Shown: positions 6,127 through 13,001 of the stretch, one piece after another
How the letters are laid out: each line of letters begins with the position of its first letter
How positions within the stretch are numbered: position 1 is the first letter of the stretch
Source of the DNA: Candidatus Fermentibacterota bacterium
GTDB taxonomy: Bacteria > JAFGKV01
NCBI GenBank assembly: GCA_016928395.1
Contig: JAFGKV010000024.1
Location: 1-13,001, forward strand
Length of the DNA: 13,001 nt
Direction of reading: 5' to 3'
Made by a program: the position numbers and the translations under genes
Notes under the pieces: model-generated
Seen by the model: only the letters and a program-made list of their open reading frames with translations
Databases searched by the model: none
What the model was told of the DNA's origin: nothing

Positions 6127-7632
6127 CTATGCCCTGCTCTCAATTCTCCGGATCAAGCCCCGAAACAAGAAGACATGGAAGGGGTGGAACACGTACCAGT
6201 AGATCCTGCCACACAGGCTCGTCGTGTAGAAGTACGCTCTCACCGACAAGCGCCTCACCTGATCGTGTGCCTCGATACCGTGCTCCTCGATCCCGAATTC
6301 CAACCAGGCCTTCCCCGGTAGCTTCATCTCCGCCCGCAACAGCAACAGCTCGTCTGGGATCAGATCCTCGACCCGCCAGAAGTCGACCACATCATTGATC
6401 TGAAGTCTGGTGTGATCTCGCCGGCCACGGTGGGAACCGATCCCTAGGAGCAGCCTGTCGATCATGCCCCGTAGACGCCACAGAATGGTGCTGTGAACCC
6501 ATCCCTTCTTCCCGCCGATCTCGCACACGGATCGGAAGAGGGTACTTGCGTTCTTTTCGCTCAGAATGGAATAGCCGGTAGAATACTGCGGGGGCCCAAG
6601 CATGTCGCGCAGCTTGAGGGCGAGTTCAAACGCCGGTGGATAGGCGTCAGACCAACGGGTATGAATGCGATCCTGCTCTTCGCGCGAGAGGGCTCTCACC
6701 AGCGATTCCCGCAGGGAAACGGTGGAGAATGGGAGCACCGTGCGGATGTCTTCGTTGAGGCATATCACCTCATTTCGGCTCCCTTCCAGCAAGCTGCGGA
6801 TGATCGGCGAAGGAACGGGAACAGACAGGCTGGCCACATAGGAATACAGCCTGATGCTGGCAAAGGGAACCCTGGGGAACCAGATTCTCTTGCCAACCAA
6901 GTCGGCCTGGGTACGCAGAATGTGCTCGTAGGTAAGGACATCGGGCCCGCCGATATCGTAGACCTTGCCGGCAGTTTCGCCTAGTTCGAGCACTCCGACC
7001 AGGTACTTGATGACATCCCTGATGCCGATCGGCTGGCAAGAGGTTCTACCCCACGGAGGAATCGGAATCACCCGCAGACTCCGGACGAGATTGGCGACTA
7101 TCTCGTACGAGGCGCTCCCCGATCCGATGATGATGGCGGCCCGTAGAATGGTCACCGGAATCACACCGCGCTGAAGCTCCTCTGCAATCTGCATCCGGCT
7201 TTGCAGATGACAGGAGAGCGTGGTTCGCACGTCACCCAAGCCCCCGAGATAGATTATTCGCCCCACGTGCTGGCGCTCTGCGGCCCGCCGAAAATTGGCT
7301 GCCGCCTCAATGTCTGCCGCTACAAACCTCTTTGTTCCCAGCAGTAAGGAATGGATGAGATAGTACGCGGCGTGTACCCCGTCGAAAACCCCCCTCATAC
7401 TCTCAGCCTTCAGCGCGTCACCCTCAACAATCTCCACCGCGGGCCACCGTTTCTCGTAGGCAGCGGCATCGCCGCGAACCATGGCCCGCACCGTGTACCC
7501 GCGCGCCAATAGCTCGGGAACCAAGCGCCCTCCCACGTAGCCAGTCGCTCCGGCGACCAGAATGGTCCCATGCTCGGGAACAGGCGCTGTGGGGAGATCA
7601 CCACAGAACAAGCCGGCGCTATCCCACGGCAT
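6127..7632 (-). CDS. SDR-family NAD(P)-binding protein with DUF2867 region
   Basis: This 501-residue protein starts with a Rossmann fold: ILVAGATGYVGG at residues 24-35 carries the GxxGxxG nucleotide-binding motif (Gly28, Gly31, Gly34), and RAMVRGD follows the second strand, as in NmrA-like atypical SDRs. The region to about 300 holds AYYLIHSL, IIYLGGLGD, TILRAAIIIGSGS and YDIGGPDVLTYEHIL, typical of that family; the classical YxxxK pair is not evident. The second part (about 330-501) matches the DUF2867 region that often follows this SDR type, ending in GRIYWYVFHPFHVFLF, a partly hydrophobic stretch that may touch the membrane. The ATG at 7632 has AGGAG ten bases upstream, a longish gap. The substrate is unknown; the family is sometimes annotated as a nucleoside-diphosphate-sugar epimerase without proof. 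It converges on the DUF3096 gene. Confidence 0.87.
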   Translation of the reverse strand: MPWDSAGLFCGDLPTAPVPEHGTILVAGATGYVGGRLVPELLARGYTVRAMVRGDAAAYEKRWPAVEIVEGDALKAESMRGVFDGVHAAYYLIHSLLLGTKRFVAADIEAAANFRRAAERQHVGRIIYLGGLGDVRTTLSCHLQSRMQIAEELQRGVIPVTILRAAIIIGSGSASYEIVANLVRSLRVIPIPPWGRTSCQPIGIRDVIKYLVGVLELGETAGKVYDIGGPDVLTYEHILRTQADLVGKRIWFPRVPFASIRLYSYVASLSVPVPSPIIRSLLEGSRNEVICLNEDIRTVLPFSTVSLRESLVRALSREEQDRIHTRWSDAYPPAFELALKLRDMLGPPQYSTGYSILSEKNASTLFRSVCEIGGKKGWVHSTILWRLRGMIDRLLLGIGSHRGRRDHTRLQINDVVDFWRVEDLIPDELLLLRAEMKLPGKAWLEFGIEEHGIEAHDQVRRLSVRAYFYTTSLCGRIYWYVFHPFHVFLFRGLIRRIESRA

Positions 7633-7949
7633 GGCGCCAGCTCTCCTGAAAGGTCACAGAATACGAATCGATGCCGCTCAAGGCTGAACACCTCGCATAT
7701 GCCACATCTGCTTCCGCTTTGCCCGGTCCCGCTTCGGAGAGAGGCGGGTTCATCCGGAACACCTTGGTGACGCCTGGCATTCGAGAGGCGTCCTTTCGAC
7801 CTTGCAGCATACTCACCACGCATTCTGATCACAATACCCCATGACACGCCACCAGACGGATATGAACGTCGAGACTCGACCCCCCACCACGAATGAGGGA
7901 GTCCGACGCGGAGCACGATTTCGCACGCTGTGTGCGTCACATCGGGAAA

Positions 7950-8148
7950 GACCGAAGGCCCTGAGCAGAACCCGCCGCTGGAACAGAATCAGCCCGTGCA
8001 CCGTCTGTTCCCCCCGCACCACGGAGAGCGCTTCAGAAACGTGAAGGGATTCGGCTCCAATCCAGGGCAAGGCCAGCAGGGCTAGAAGGAACACAATGCC
8101 GCAGAGGACCAACGCGCGGAAGCGACCGCCGGTCCGGAGACGTGCCAT
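7950..8148 (-). pseudogene. FecCD-type ABC permease, N-terminal remnant
   Basis: The first 66 or so residues of a minus-strand frame beginning at 8148 resemble the start of a FecCD/BtuC-type permease, which imports iron-siderophore complexes, haem or cobalamin: a basic N-terminus, a first membrane helix (about 12-29), the segment IGAESLHVSEALSVVRG, then ILFQRR-VLLRAF where the family has its ILF-R-LPRVLLAF motif. The likeness then stops; the frame continues for 45 unrelated residues. A normal family member has about 330 residues and eight or more helices, so at least 80% is missing. No binding-protein or ATPase gene lies nearby. The identification rests on memory of the family pattern and a search should confirm it. 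Confidence 0.5.
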
Positions 8149-8150
8149 TG

Positions 8151-8318
8151 CCCCGCTGTTCCCGCAGCCGGCCGCCGTCGCGGTACGACGATGAAGCCTT
8201 CCGTCTCCGGGTGCTCCCTCACCACGAGATCCTTGCCGTATGCCTGCTGCATGATCGCGCCCCCACCGACTGAACTGCTACTCACATCGTGAACACCATG
8301 GAGCTCTCGAATCGGTCT
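8151..8318 (-). pseudogene. Coding-like fragment upstream of the permease remnant
   Basis: A minus-strand frame is open from a TGA (8319-8321) to 8082. Its first part reads HGVHDVSSSSVGGGAIMQQ, then YGKDLVVREHPETEGFIVVP, which looks like real protein rather than a shadow. There is no good start or ribosome site. It runs into the first codons of the permease remnant in another frame, as the last codons of an upstream operon gene would. I do not recognise the family. It is probably the tail of a gene lost along with most of the permease. Confidence 0.35.
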
Positions 8319-8357
8319 TCACGGAACTCACCACCCATATGTGATCTCCGCCTGGTA

Positions 8358-8382
8358 GTCATATAGGATATGTCTTATATGA
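8358..8382. promoter_or_regulatory. AT-rich inverted repeat upstream of the large gene
   Basis: tcatata (8359-8365) and tatatga (8376-8382) form a perfect 7-bp inverted repeat around ten bases, in an AT-rich island inside GC-rich sequence. It lies about 190 bases before the start at 8568. It could hold a promoter -10 region or an operator; no clear -35 partner is seen. Confidence 0.35.
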
Positions 8383-8422
8383 GACTCATCCTTCTCGCAT
8401 CAGGCCAGCCGATTCCAGAGAG

Positions 8423-8490
8423 CGGGGGAGGTATCTCCTCGGTCTCGGAGGCCTCCAGATCCCCCGATCCTTGCACGGACCCCCGTGAGG
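8423..8490 (+). promoter_or_regulatory. Structured leader of the DUF3857 gene
   Basis: cggggga (8423-8429) pairs perfectly with tcccccg (8460-8466), enclosing a smaller ctcc/ggag stem. Just after, a second hairpin joins cccc and gggg around gtga (near 8480-8492). These stems would form in the mRNA about 80 to 145 bases before the start codon. No known riboswitch class is recognised. Confidence 0.35.
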
Positions 8491-8555
8491 GGCGTCATTG
8501 CAGGAACGGCGCGAAAGTGAACGCCACGGTAGATCAAAATCGCTCAACGTGGGCA

Positions 8556-8561
8556 AAGGAG
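8556..8561 (+). promoter_or_regulatory. Ribosome binding site of the DUF3857 gene
   Basis: AAGGAG stands six bases before the ATG at 8568, directly ahead of a signal peptide. This decides the start against the in-frame ATG codons at 8370 and just after it. Confidence 0.8.
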
Positions 8562-8567
8562 TGTGGA

Positions 8568-11500
8568 ATGCAGAGAAGCTTTCGATGGGTGGCATGGGCC
8601 ACCGTGGTCGCGTGTGTGTGTTCTGGCGCCGTGCCGTCGATGGCTCAGGACAGTTCGCCTGGCGAAGACTATTCCCAGGGACTTCTTGATCGGGACGCGG
8701 TCATCGAAGCTTCCCGGGAGGTGACACCGGAGCGATTCCCCAATGCTGATGATGTGCTGGTGGATGATCATGTTCGCGTGCGGTACCGGGCCGACGGCAC
8801 CTATGTCACATGGGATGATACGTATCTGAAGGTTCTCACCGAGAAGGGGAAACGGAAGAACCAGACGCTTTCCGTCCATTTCACTATTCCCTACTCCAGG
8901 TACGATGACGAGGAGAAGGACGTCGCGATAACGGTCTTGGAACTGATCAAGCCCGACGGAACCCTTGTTCCCGTTGATGTCGAAGAGCTCAGCCGTGTCA
9001 TGATCGATCCGAGCGGCATGGGATCGAACATCTATAATCCCAACAGCAAGATCCTTCAAGCCACCATCCCCGGTCTCGATATCGGAGATATGGTTCACTA
9101 TGTCACGCATCGAAAGGTGCGCCAACCGCGTGTCCGAGATGTGTGGGCTGATTTGAATGTGTTTGAGTATACGAGTCCTCTGAAGCATCTGATCTACGAA
9201 GTCTTCGGACCACGAGACGCGCCTTTGCGCAGTAGTGCGCTCAAGGATGAGATCCCCGGTACGGTGACCTACACGATGAGTGAACGTGACGATCAGCTCG
9301 TGTATCGCTGGGAAGTGCGGGATGTTCCCCGCATGTTCGAGGAGCCGAGCATGCCTGGACTCACCGAGGTGGTGCAGCGTCTCCTCGTAAGCACTGCGCC
9401 GGATTGGGAGACCATCTCCCGCTGGTACTGGGAACTCTCCGAACCCCACTACGACACGACGCCGGCAATGGAGCGGAAGGTCGCGGAACTGACCACGGGG
9501 CTTTCCGAGCCTCAGGCGCGAATCGAGGCACTCTTCAGATGGGTCTCACAGGAAGTACGCTATATGGGAATCACTACGGAGGCCGGGGCGCCCGGCTACG
9601 AACCCCATGATGTGGCGGAGACCTTCACGCAGCGCCATGGAGTGTGCCGTGACAAGGCCGCGCTGCTGGTGGCACTGCTCCGATTGGACGGCTTCAAAGC
9701 CTGGCCGGTGCTGATCATGCAAGGACCTACCAAGAAGGATTCGGAAGTTCCGCTGCCGTGGTTCAACCATGCCATCGTCTGTGTGGAGAAGGATGACGGC
9801 TCCTACATGTTGATGGATCCCACTGATGAGAGTACAAAGGAGATTCTCCCGCCCTACCTCAATGACAAGAGCTATCTGGTTGCCAAGCCCGAAGGCGAGA
9901 CGCTCCGGACCTCACCCATTGTGCCGGCTGAAGAGAATCTCATGCGGATCTCGACCACCGGGGTCATCGATGCCGCGGGGAAGCTTACCGCTGAGAGCAG
10001 TTTTCAGTTCGAAGGCATCAATGACAATGGCTATCGAGGCTACTTCGCCCAGATCGCCCCGGAACAACGGCGTCAGTACTTCGAGGCTGCGCTGAAGAAC
10101 GTGATCTCAGGCGCTCTGATCACCGATCTTTCGATCCTGCCGGACAATATGCTCGACACCTCGAGGCCGCTTCAGGTGACCATGTCGTACGAGGCCGAGG
10201 ACGTCCTGGTTTCCGGTGACCACTCGGTGATGCTCCCGGTGCCGCGGCTTGGCACCCGCGTCGGCTGGACCAGTTTCGTGCTTCGCGGGAACACCGGTCT
10301 TGAGAAGCGGGAGTACCCGCTGAAGACCACCATCGCCTGTGGCGTGGAAGAAACGATCCGGCTCGATTTGCCTCCTTCTCTGGGCGAGGTCGTGGCCATG
10401 CCCAGGTATCCACAGATAGACAACGACGCCATCTCCTGGATGCAACGCGATGAACTGAGCGCAGATGCTGCCGTACTTACGGGCGCCACGAGATTCCTGC
10501 TGAAGGCGGTGGAATTCAGCCCGGAGCAGTATCTCACCCTCAAACAGGCATTGAAGGAGCGGGATAGGAGTGGCTACAAGATGCCGATCTTTGCCCGGGC
10601 AGAGGACGAGACAGGCGCCCTGAGTGCGGCATCGTACAACACCGCGGACCATGAGATTCTAATCATCGAGCAGTGCACGGAATACGACGTACGAGATGCC
10701 CACAACTGGACCCACACCGTGACTGTCACGAAGAAGATCCTGAGCTATGCGGGCAAGAAGAAGAACTCAGAGCTGAAGATTCACTACAATCCCGCGTGGG
10801 AGGAAGTAGTCCTGGAGTATGGCCGGGTCATCGCCCCTGACGGTTCCGTGCAGGAGATCCGAACCGAGGAGCAGAATGTCATGGATGCCCCGTGGGTCGG
10901 AAGCGCGCCGCGTTATCCCGCATCGAAGATCCTGGTGGCCAGCCTTCCCGGCGTGGAGATCGGTAGCACCATAGAATACCGGGTGGTCACCCGGTGCATC
11001 GATCATCCCTTTTTCGCGGCGCGTGTCGGGCTTTCGGGCATGGATCCCGCGGGAAAGCTGGAAGTGATGGTCAGCTATCCTTCGGAGCTCGACATTGATG
11101 CTGATCTGGATACTAACGGCTTCGCGTATGCCGAGGGTGTCGGCATCCCGGCGCCCGAGGTGCGAGAGGAGCATCGTACCCAGGGCGACAGGAGCATCCG
11201 TCGATGGACGATTCTGCAACCCGACGTGATCAAACGAGAAGACTCGGTTCCGCCCTTGGATGCCTTCATTCCGACGGTCACGGCCCATGCCGGCGAGTGG
11301 CGTGCATACGGGAATCTGGTCAGGGATGTTCTCGTCTCCAATGCGAGAGGCCAGCGTGCCGCAGGGCAACGTGCCAAGGACCTGGTGCGCGGGCTCAAGA
11401 CGCCTGAGCTGAAACTCAGGACCATCCGGGATTTCGTTGCCCGGAACATACGGGAGGCAGGTCCCCGGCTCGATGAGATACCCCTGACCGGACTGAGCAA

Positions 11501-12539
11501 AGCCGATGTGACGCTGCAAGAGGGCTATGGCAACAGCGCCGATCGCGCGACGCTCCTCTACGCCATGCTGGCTGAGGGGGAATTCGATCCGGAGTTCGTT
11601 CTGACCAGCTCCCGGGTTTCCAGAGTTCGGTCTCTCCAGGAGGCGGTCAGGGAAGACCCTGATGCCCGGTGGTTCGACGAGGTGCTTGTCCGCGTCGCAG
11701 TGAACGGCAAGTACACCTACTTCAACGACTCGGATCAGTACGCGGTGCTTGGCGCCACCCCACACGAAGAACGCGTGGGCCTGGTCACACACGACGGAGA
11801 GTTCATCCGGATCCTCAGCAGAGCCGGCAGAGAGGACAAGGAGGAGCTCGTCACCATTGTCCATCTTGCAGAGTCCGGTGATGCCACGATCAGGAAGATC
11901 CGGCGCGTGTACGGGAGCAGCTACGCAGCAGCACATAAGAAGTATGCAGAGATGCCGCCTGAGGAGCGGGCACGGCATCATCAGGGATTGCTGACCTCTC
12001 TTGCCGAAGGAGCCCTGGCTGAGGGGGGCCTCATCACTGACTTCGATACGTATCCAGGCAGGGTGGAGTTCTCGGCCCGGGTAACGCAATTTGGCGTCAG
12101 GGATGGGGATTTCCTCTACTTCCAGTTGCCCGAGAGCCTTGACAGGCTCATGAGGCTGCGCGGGGATGCCCGGGAAACCCCCTACTACCGGGACACCCAT
12201 ACTCGTCAGAGAATCGTAACCGTCGTGGTTTTGCCGGATGAGTTCACAACCATCGAGCTTCGGCCGGCTGATCTTCTGTGGGTCGCACCGCAGAATTCGG
12301 GCGCAGTCGAGGTAAGCACGGGGCAATGGGTGGGGGATACTGCGATCCCCCCCGAGCTCGTCGGGCTTGAGATGGATCTCTCCGGCATCGAGGGCCGTGC
12401 GTTCTGGGTGGTGCACGACGCGGATCTTGAGGCCGCACTGATTGATGCTGCGGACTATCCTGAGCTGCTGGAGATCATGCGCCGGCTGAGCTGTCCGGCT
12501 GCGCGCACCGTGTTGCTCTCAGAGTCGCCGAGAGGATAG
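8568..12539 (+). CDS. Exported two-module DUF3857/transglutaminase-like protein
   Basis: This 1323-residue protein has a signal peptide (residues 1-26, cleavage likely after SMA) and two copies of one module of about 630 residues. Module 1: DUF3857 (about 55-215), transglutaminase-like core (315-420), and a beta-rich DUF3858-like part (460-680). The core has [10 protein letters not shown] with Cys360, WFNHA with His401 and LMDPT with Asp417, the expected catalytic triad. Module 2: DUF3857 (694-850), core (945-1060) and beta-rich end (1100-1323). There the matching segments read [10 protein letters not shown] (Ser990 for Cys), WFDEV (Glu1038 for His) and YFNDSD, so it should lack activity. Single-module relatives are near 650 residues. 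Such proteins are exported and usually lack a known substrate; a protease or cross-linking role in the envelope is inference. The start at 8568 follows AAGGAG. The gene stands alone. Confidence 0.88.
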   Translation: MQRSFRWVAWATVVACVCSGAVPSMAQDSSPGEDYSQGLLDRDAVIEASREVTPERFPNADDVLVDDHVRVRYRADGTYVTWDDTYLKVLTEKGKRKNQTLSVHFTIPYSRYDDEEKDVAITVLELIKPDGTLVPVDVEELSRVMIDPSGMGSNIYNPNSKILQATIPGLDIGDMVHYVTHRKVRQPRVRDVWADLNVFEYTSPLKHLIYEVFGPRDAPLRSSALKDEIPGTVTYTMSERDDQLVYRWEVRDVPRMFEEPSMPGLTEVVQRLLVSTAPDWETISRWYWELSEPHYDTTPAMERKVAELTTGLSEPQARIEALFRWVSQEVRYMGITTEAGAPGYEPHDVAETFTQRHGVCRDKAALLVALLRLDGFKAWPVLIMQGPTKKDSEVPLPWFNHAIVCVEKDDGSYMLMDPTDESTKEILPPYLNDKSYLVAKPEGETLRTSPIVPAEENLMRISTTGVIDAAGKLTAESSFQFEGINDNGYRGYFAQIAPEQRRQYFEAALKNVISGALITDLSILPDNMLDTSRPLQVTMSYEAEDVLVSGDHSVMLPVPRLGTRVGWTSFVLRGNTGLEKREYPLKTTIACGVEETIRLDLPPSLGEVVAMPRYPQIDNDAISWMQRDELSADAAVLTGATRFLLKAVEFSPEQYLTLKQALKERDRSGYKMPIFARAEDETGALSAASYNTADHEILIIEQCTEYDVRDAHNWTHTVTVTKKILSYAGKKKNSELKIHYNPAWEEVVLEYGRVIAPDGSVQEIRTEEQNVMDAPWVGSAPRYPASKILVASLPGVEIGSTIEYRVVTRCIDHPFFAARVGLSGMDPAGKLEVMVSYPSELDIDADLDTNGFAYAEGVGIPAPEVREEHRTQGDRSIRRWTILQPDVIKREDSVPPLDAFIPTVTAHAGEWRAYGNLVRDVLVSNARGQRAAGQRAKDLVRGLKTPELKLRTIRDFVARNIREAGPRLDEIPLTGLSKADVTLQEGYGNSADRATLLYAMLAEGEFDPEFVLTSSRVSRVRSLQEAVREDPDARWFDEVLVRVAVNGKYTYFNDSDQYAVLGATPHEERVGLVTHDGEFIRILSRAGREDKEELVTIVHLAESGDATIRKIRRVYGSSYAAAHKKYAEMPPEERARHHQGLLTSLAEGALAEGGLITDFDTYPGRVEFSARVTQFGVRDGDFLYFQLPESLDRLMRLRGDARETPYYRDTHTRQRIVTVVVLPDEFTTIELRPADLLWVAPQNSGAVEVSTGQWVGDTAIPPELVGLEMDLSGIEGRAFWVVHDADLEAALIDAADYPELLEIMRRLSCPAARTVLLSESPRG

Positions 12540-12631
12540 CCTCTTTTCGAACTCAAGGCGGGCGAGGGCGGGATGCGGCGAGGCACGGTCGCTGGTGGCG
12601 CTGGTGGTGCAGAATGCCTGGTCCGGAACCA

Positions 12632-12734
12632 TTCGATCCGCAGGATGAACTGGCCGCCGTGTTTACGGGCGAATGCGTAGTTGAACAGGGCGGCGTATGC
12701 CGTGCCCGCGGGGGGCGGGGGACGGCGCAATCAT
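12632..12734 (-). pseudogene. gltX: Glutamyl-tRNA synthetase gene, frameshifted 5' fragment
   Basis: On the minus strand, MIAPSP (12734-12717) is the start motif of GluRS, and in another frame [18 protein letters not shown], then QFILRIE (12706-12632) is its continuation. Intact enzymes join the two with TGDPHVG-like residues (18 bases before the GTAY glycine); here only 10 bases remain, an 8-base loss that shifts the frame and removes the HIGH-type ATP-binding motif. After RIE the family continues DTD, but here the likeness ends sharply, 92 bases before the stop of the opposing large gene. Only about 30 of some 470 residues survive, so this cannot charge tRNA. A working gltX must lie elsewhere; the scrap is probably a leftover of a duplication or rearrangement. 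Confidence 0.75.
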
Positions 12735-12906
12735 AGCCCGTAGGAGCGTCGCGTGGTCCCGCACCTGAAGATGCGGCAAGAGGCGCGCCTCGGAGACGGG
12801 CATGGGATGTAGGGGCGCCCACGCTGCTCGCACGTAACGCTTCAGCGCACAGAAGAGAGGCGAAAGAGGGATCACGACACGAGGGAATCATAAGAACCAC
12901 CGAGCC

Positions 12907-12999
12907 TCACGGCACTATTCTGCTTCGTAAATACGTGAACAGCCGGTGCTCCCGACGCTCCTCGATGGCTTGCAGTGCAAGCTGCAGCGCCATTTTCAT
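12907..12999 (-). CDS. Possible partial gene at the right edge
   Basis: A minus-strand frame reads MKMALQLALQAIEERREHRL, then FTYLRSRIVP and a stop at 12907. It is open to the window edge, so it is either a 30-residue peptide or the tail of a longer gene outside the window. The sequence is helix-prone and charged and could be real coding sequence, but I recognise no family and no ribosome site can be judged. Confidence 0.25.
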   Translation of the reverse strand: MKMALQLALQAIEERREHRLFTYLRSRIVP

Positions 13000-13001
13000 C
13001 C

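Larger units (their letters stand above)
7633..8567. other. Divergent interval with gene scraps
   Basis: The interval lies between the SDR gene (minus) and the two-module transglutaminase-like gene (plus), so it must hold promoters for both. Its middle carries the FecCD-like remnant and the fragment upstream of it. At 7640-7949 I see nothing supported; a 66-residue minus frame there (to 7619) has no family resemblance. At 8358-8567 lies the leader of the large gene, with an AT-rich inverted repeat and strong hairpins. Confidence 0.5.
12540..13001. other. Right-hand stretch with a gltX scrap and an edge frame
   Basis: Beyond the large gene no intact gene is supported. The stretch holds the glutamyl-tRNA synthetase fragment (12632-12734, minus) and a short open frame on the minus strand reaching the window edge (12907-12999). 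The bases between them (12735-12906) show only shadow frames and a small hairpin (ccgca/tgcgg) near 12770. Confidence 0.5.

Noticed and set aside
8544-9449. 301-residue open frame on the minus strand
   Set aside because: It lies antisense to the signal peptide and first DUF3857 domain of the large gene; its sequence has no recognisable domain.
10767-12416. 549-residue open frame on the minus strand
   Set aside because: It is antisense to the second module of the large exported protein, whose domain motifs prove the plus-strand frame. The minus product has no family pattern or ribosome site.

Overview
The window reads as a chromosomal stretch of a Gram-negative bacterium with high GC. The evidence is an Omp85-type outer-membrane barrel gene, a lipoprotein signal, a large exported protein, Shine-Dalgarno sites before each gene, and no introns. 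Long spurious antisense frames fit the high GC. The double DUF3857/transglutaminase protein and the BamA-like barrel resemble genes common in uncultured FCB-group lineages, but that placement is an impression, not a result.

Layout from left to right. Positions 1-1038 hold no convincing gene, but they do hold a five-copy heptamer repeat, a 19-bp inverted repeat, a tRNA-like T-arm and strong hairpins. A PRC-barrel gene follows on the minus strand (1039-1413). A plus-strand gene for an Omp85/BamA-like protein with one visible POTRA domain lies at 2060-3817. After 570 bases without a gene comes a small lipoprotein gene (4387-5037). Next are two tiny membrane-protein genes 34 bases apart, DUF3309 (5353-5517) and DUF3096 (5552-5710). 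The DUF3096 gene is only about 45% GC. A minus-strand gene for an SDR with a C-terminal DUF2867 region (6127-7632) converges on this pair across a 416-base spacer that can fold extensively. The divergent interval 7633-8567 holds the decayed start of a FecCD-type ABC permease and a second coding-like fragment. The largest gene (8568-12539) encodes a 1323-residue exported protein made of two copies of a DUF3857-transglutaminase-DUF3858-like module; only the first keeps the Cys-His-Asp triad. Just beyond it lies a frameshifted 5' scrap of a glutamyl-tRNA synthetase gene, and the window ends in a short open frame running to the edge.

The genes do not form an obvious pathway. Three code for envelope proteins (barrel, lipoprotein, transglutaminase-like protein), three for small proteins of types often linked to stress (PRC-barrel, DUF3309, DUF3096), and one for a nucleotide-binding oxidoreductase. 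The gene scraps, wide spacers and repeats suggest a region that has been rearranged. I saw no CRISPR array, transposase, phage gene, complete tRNA or rRNA. The best candidates for something new are the two-module protein with one apparently dead transglutaminase unit, and the folded 5754-6059 spacer.
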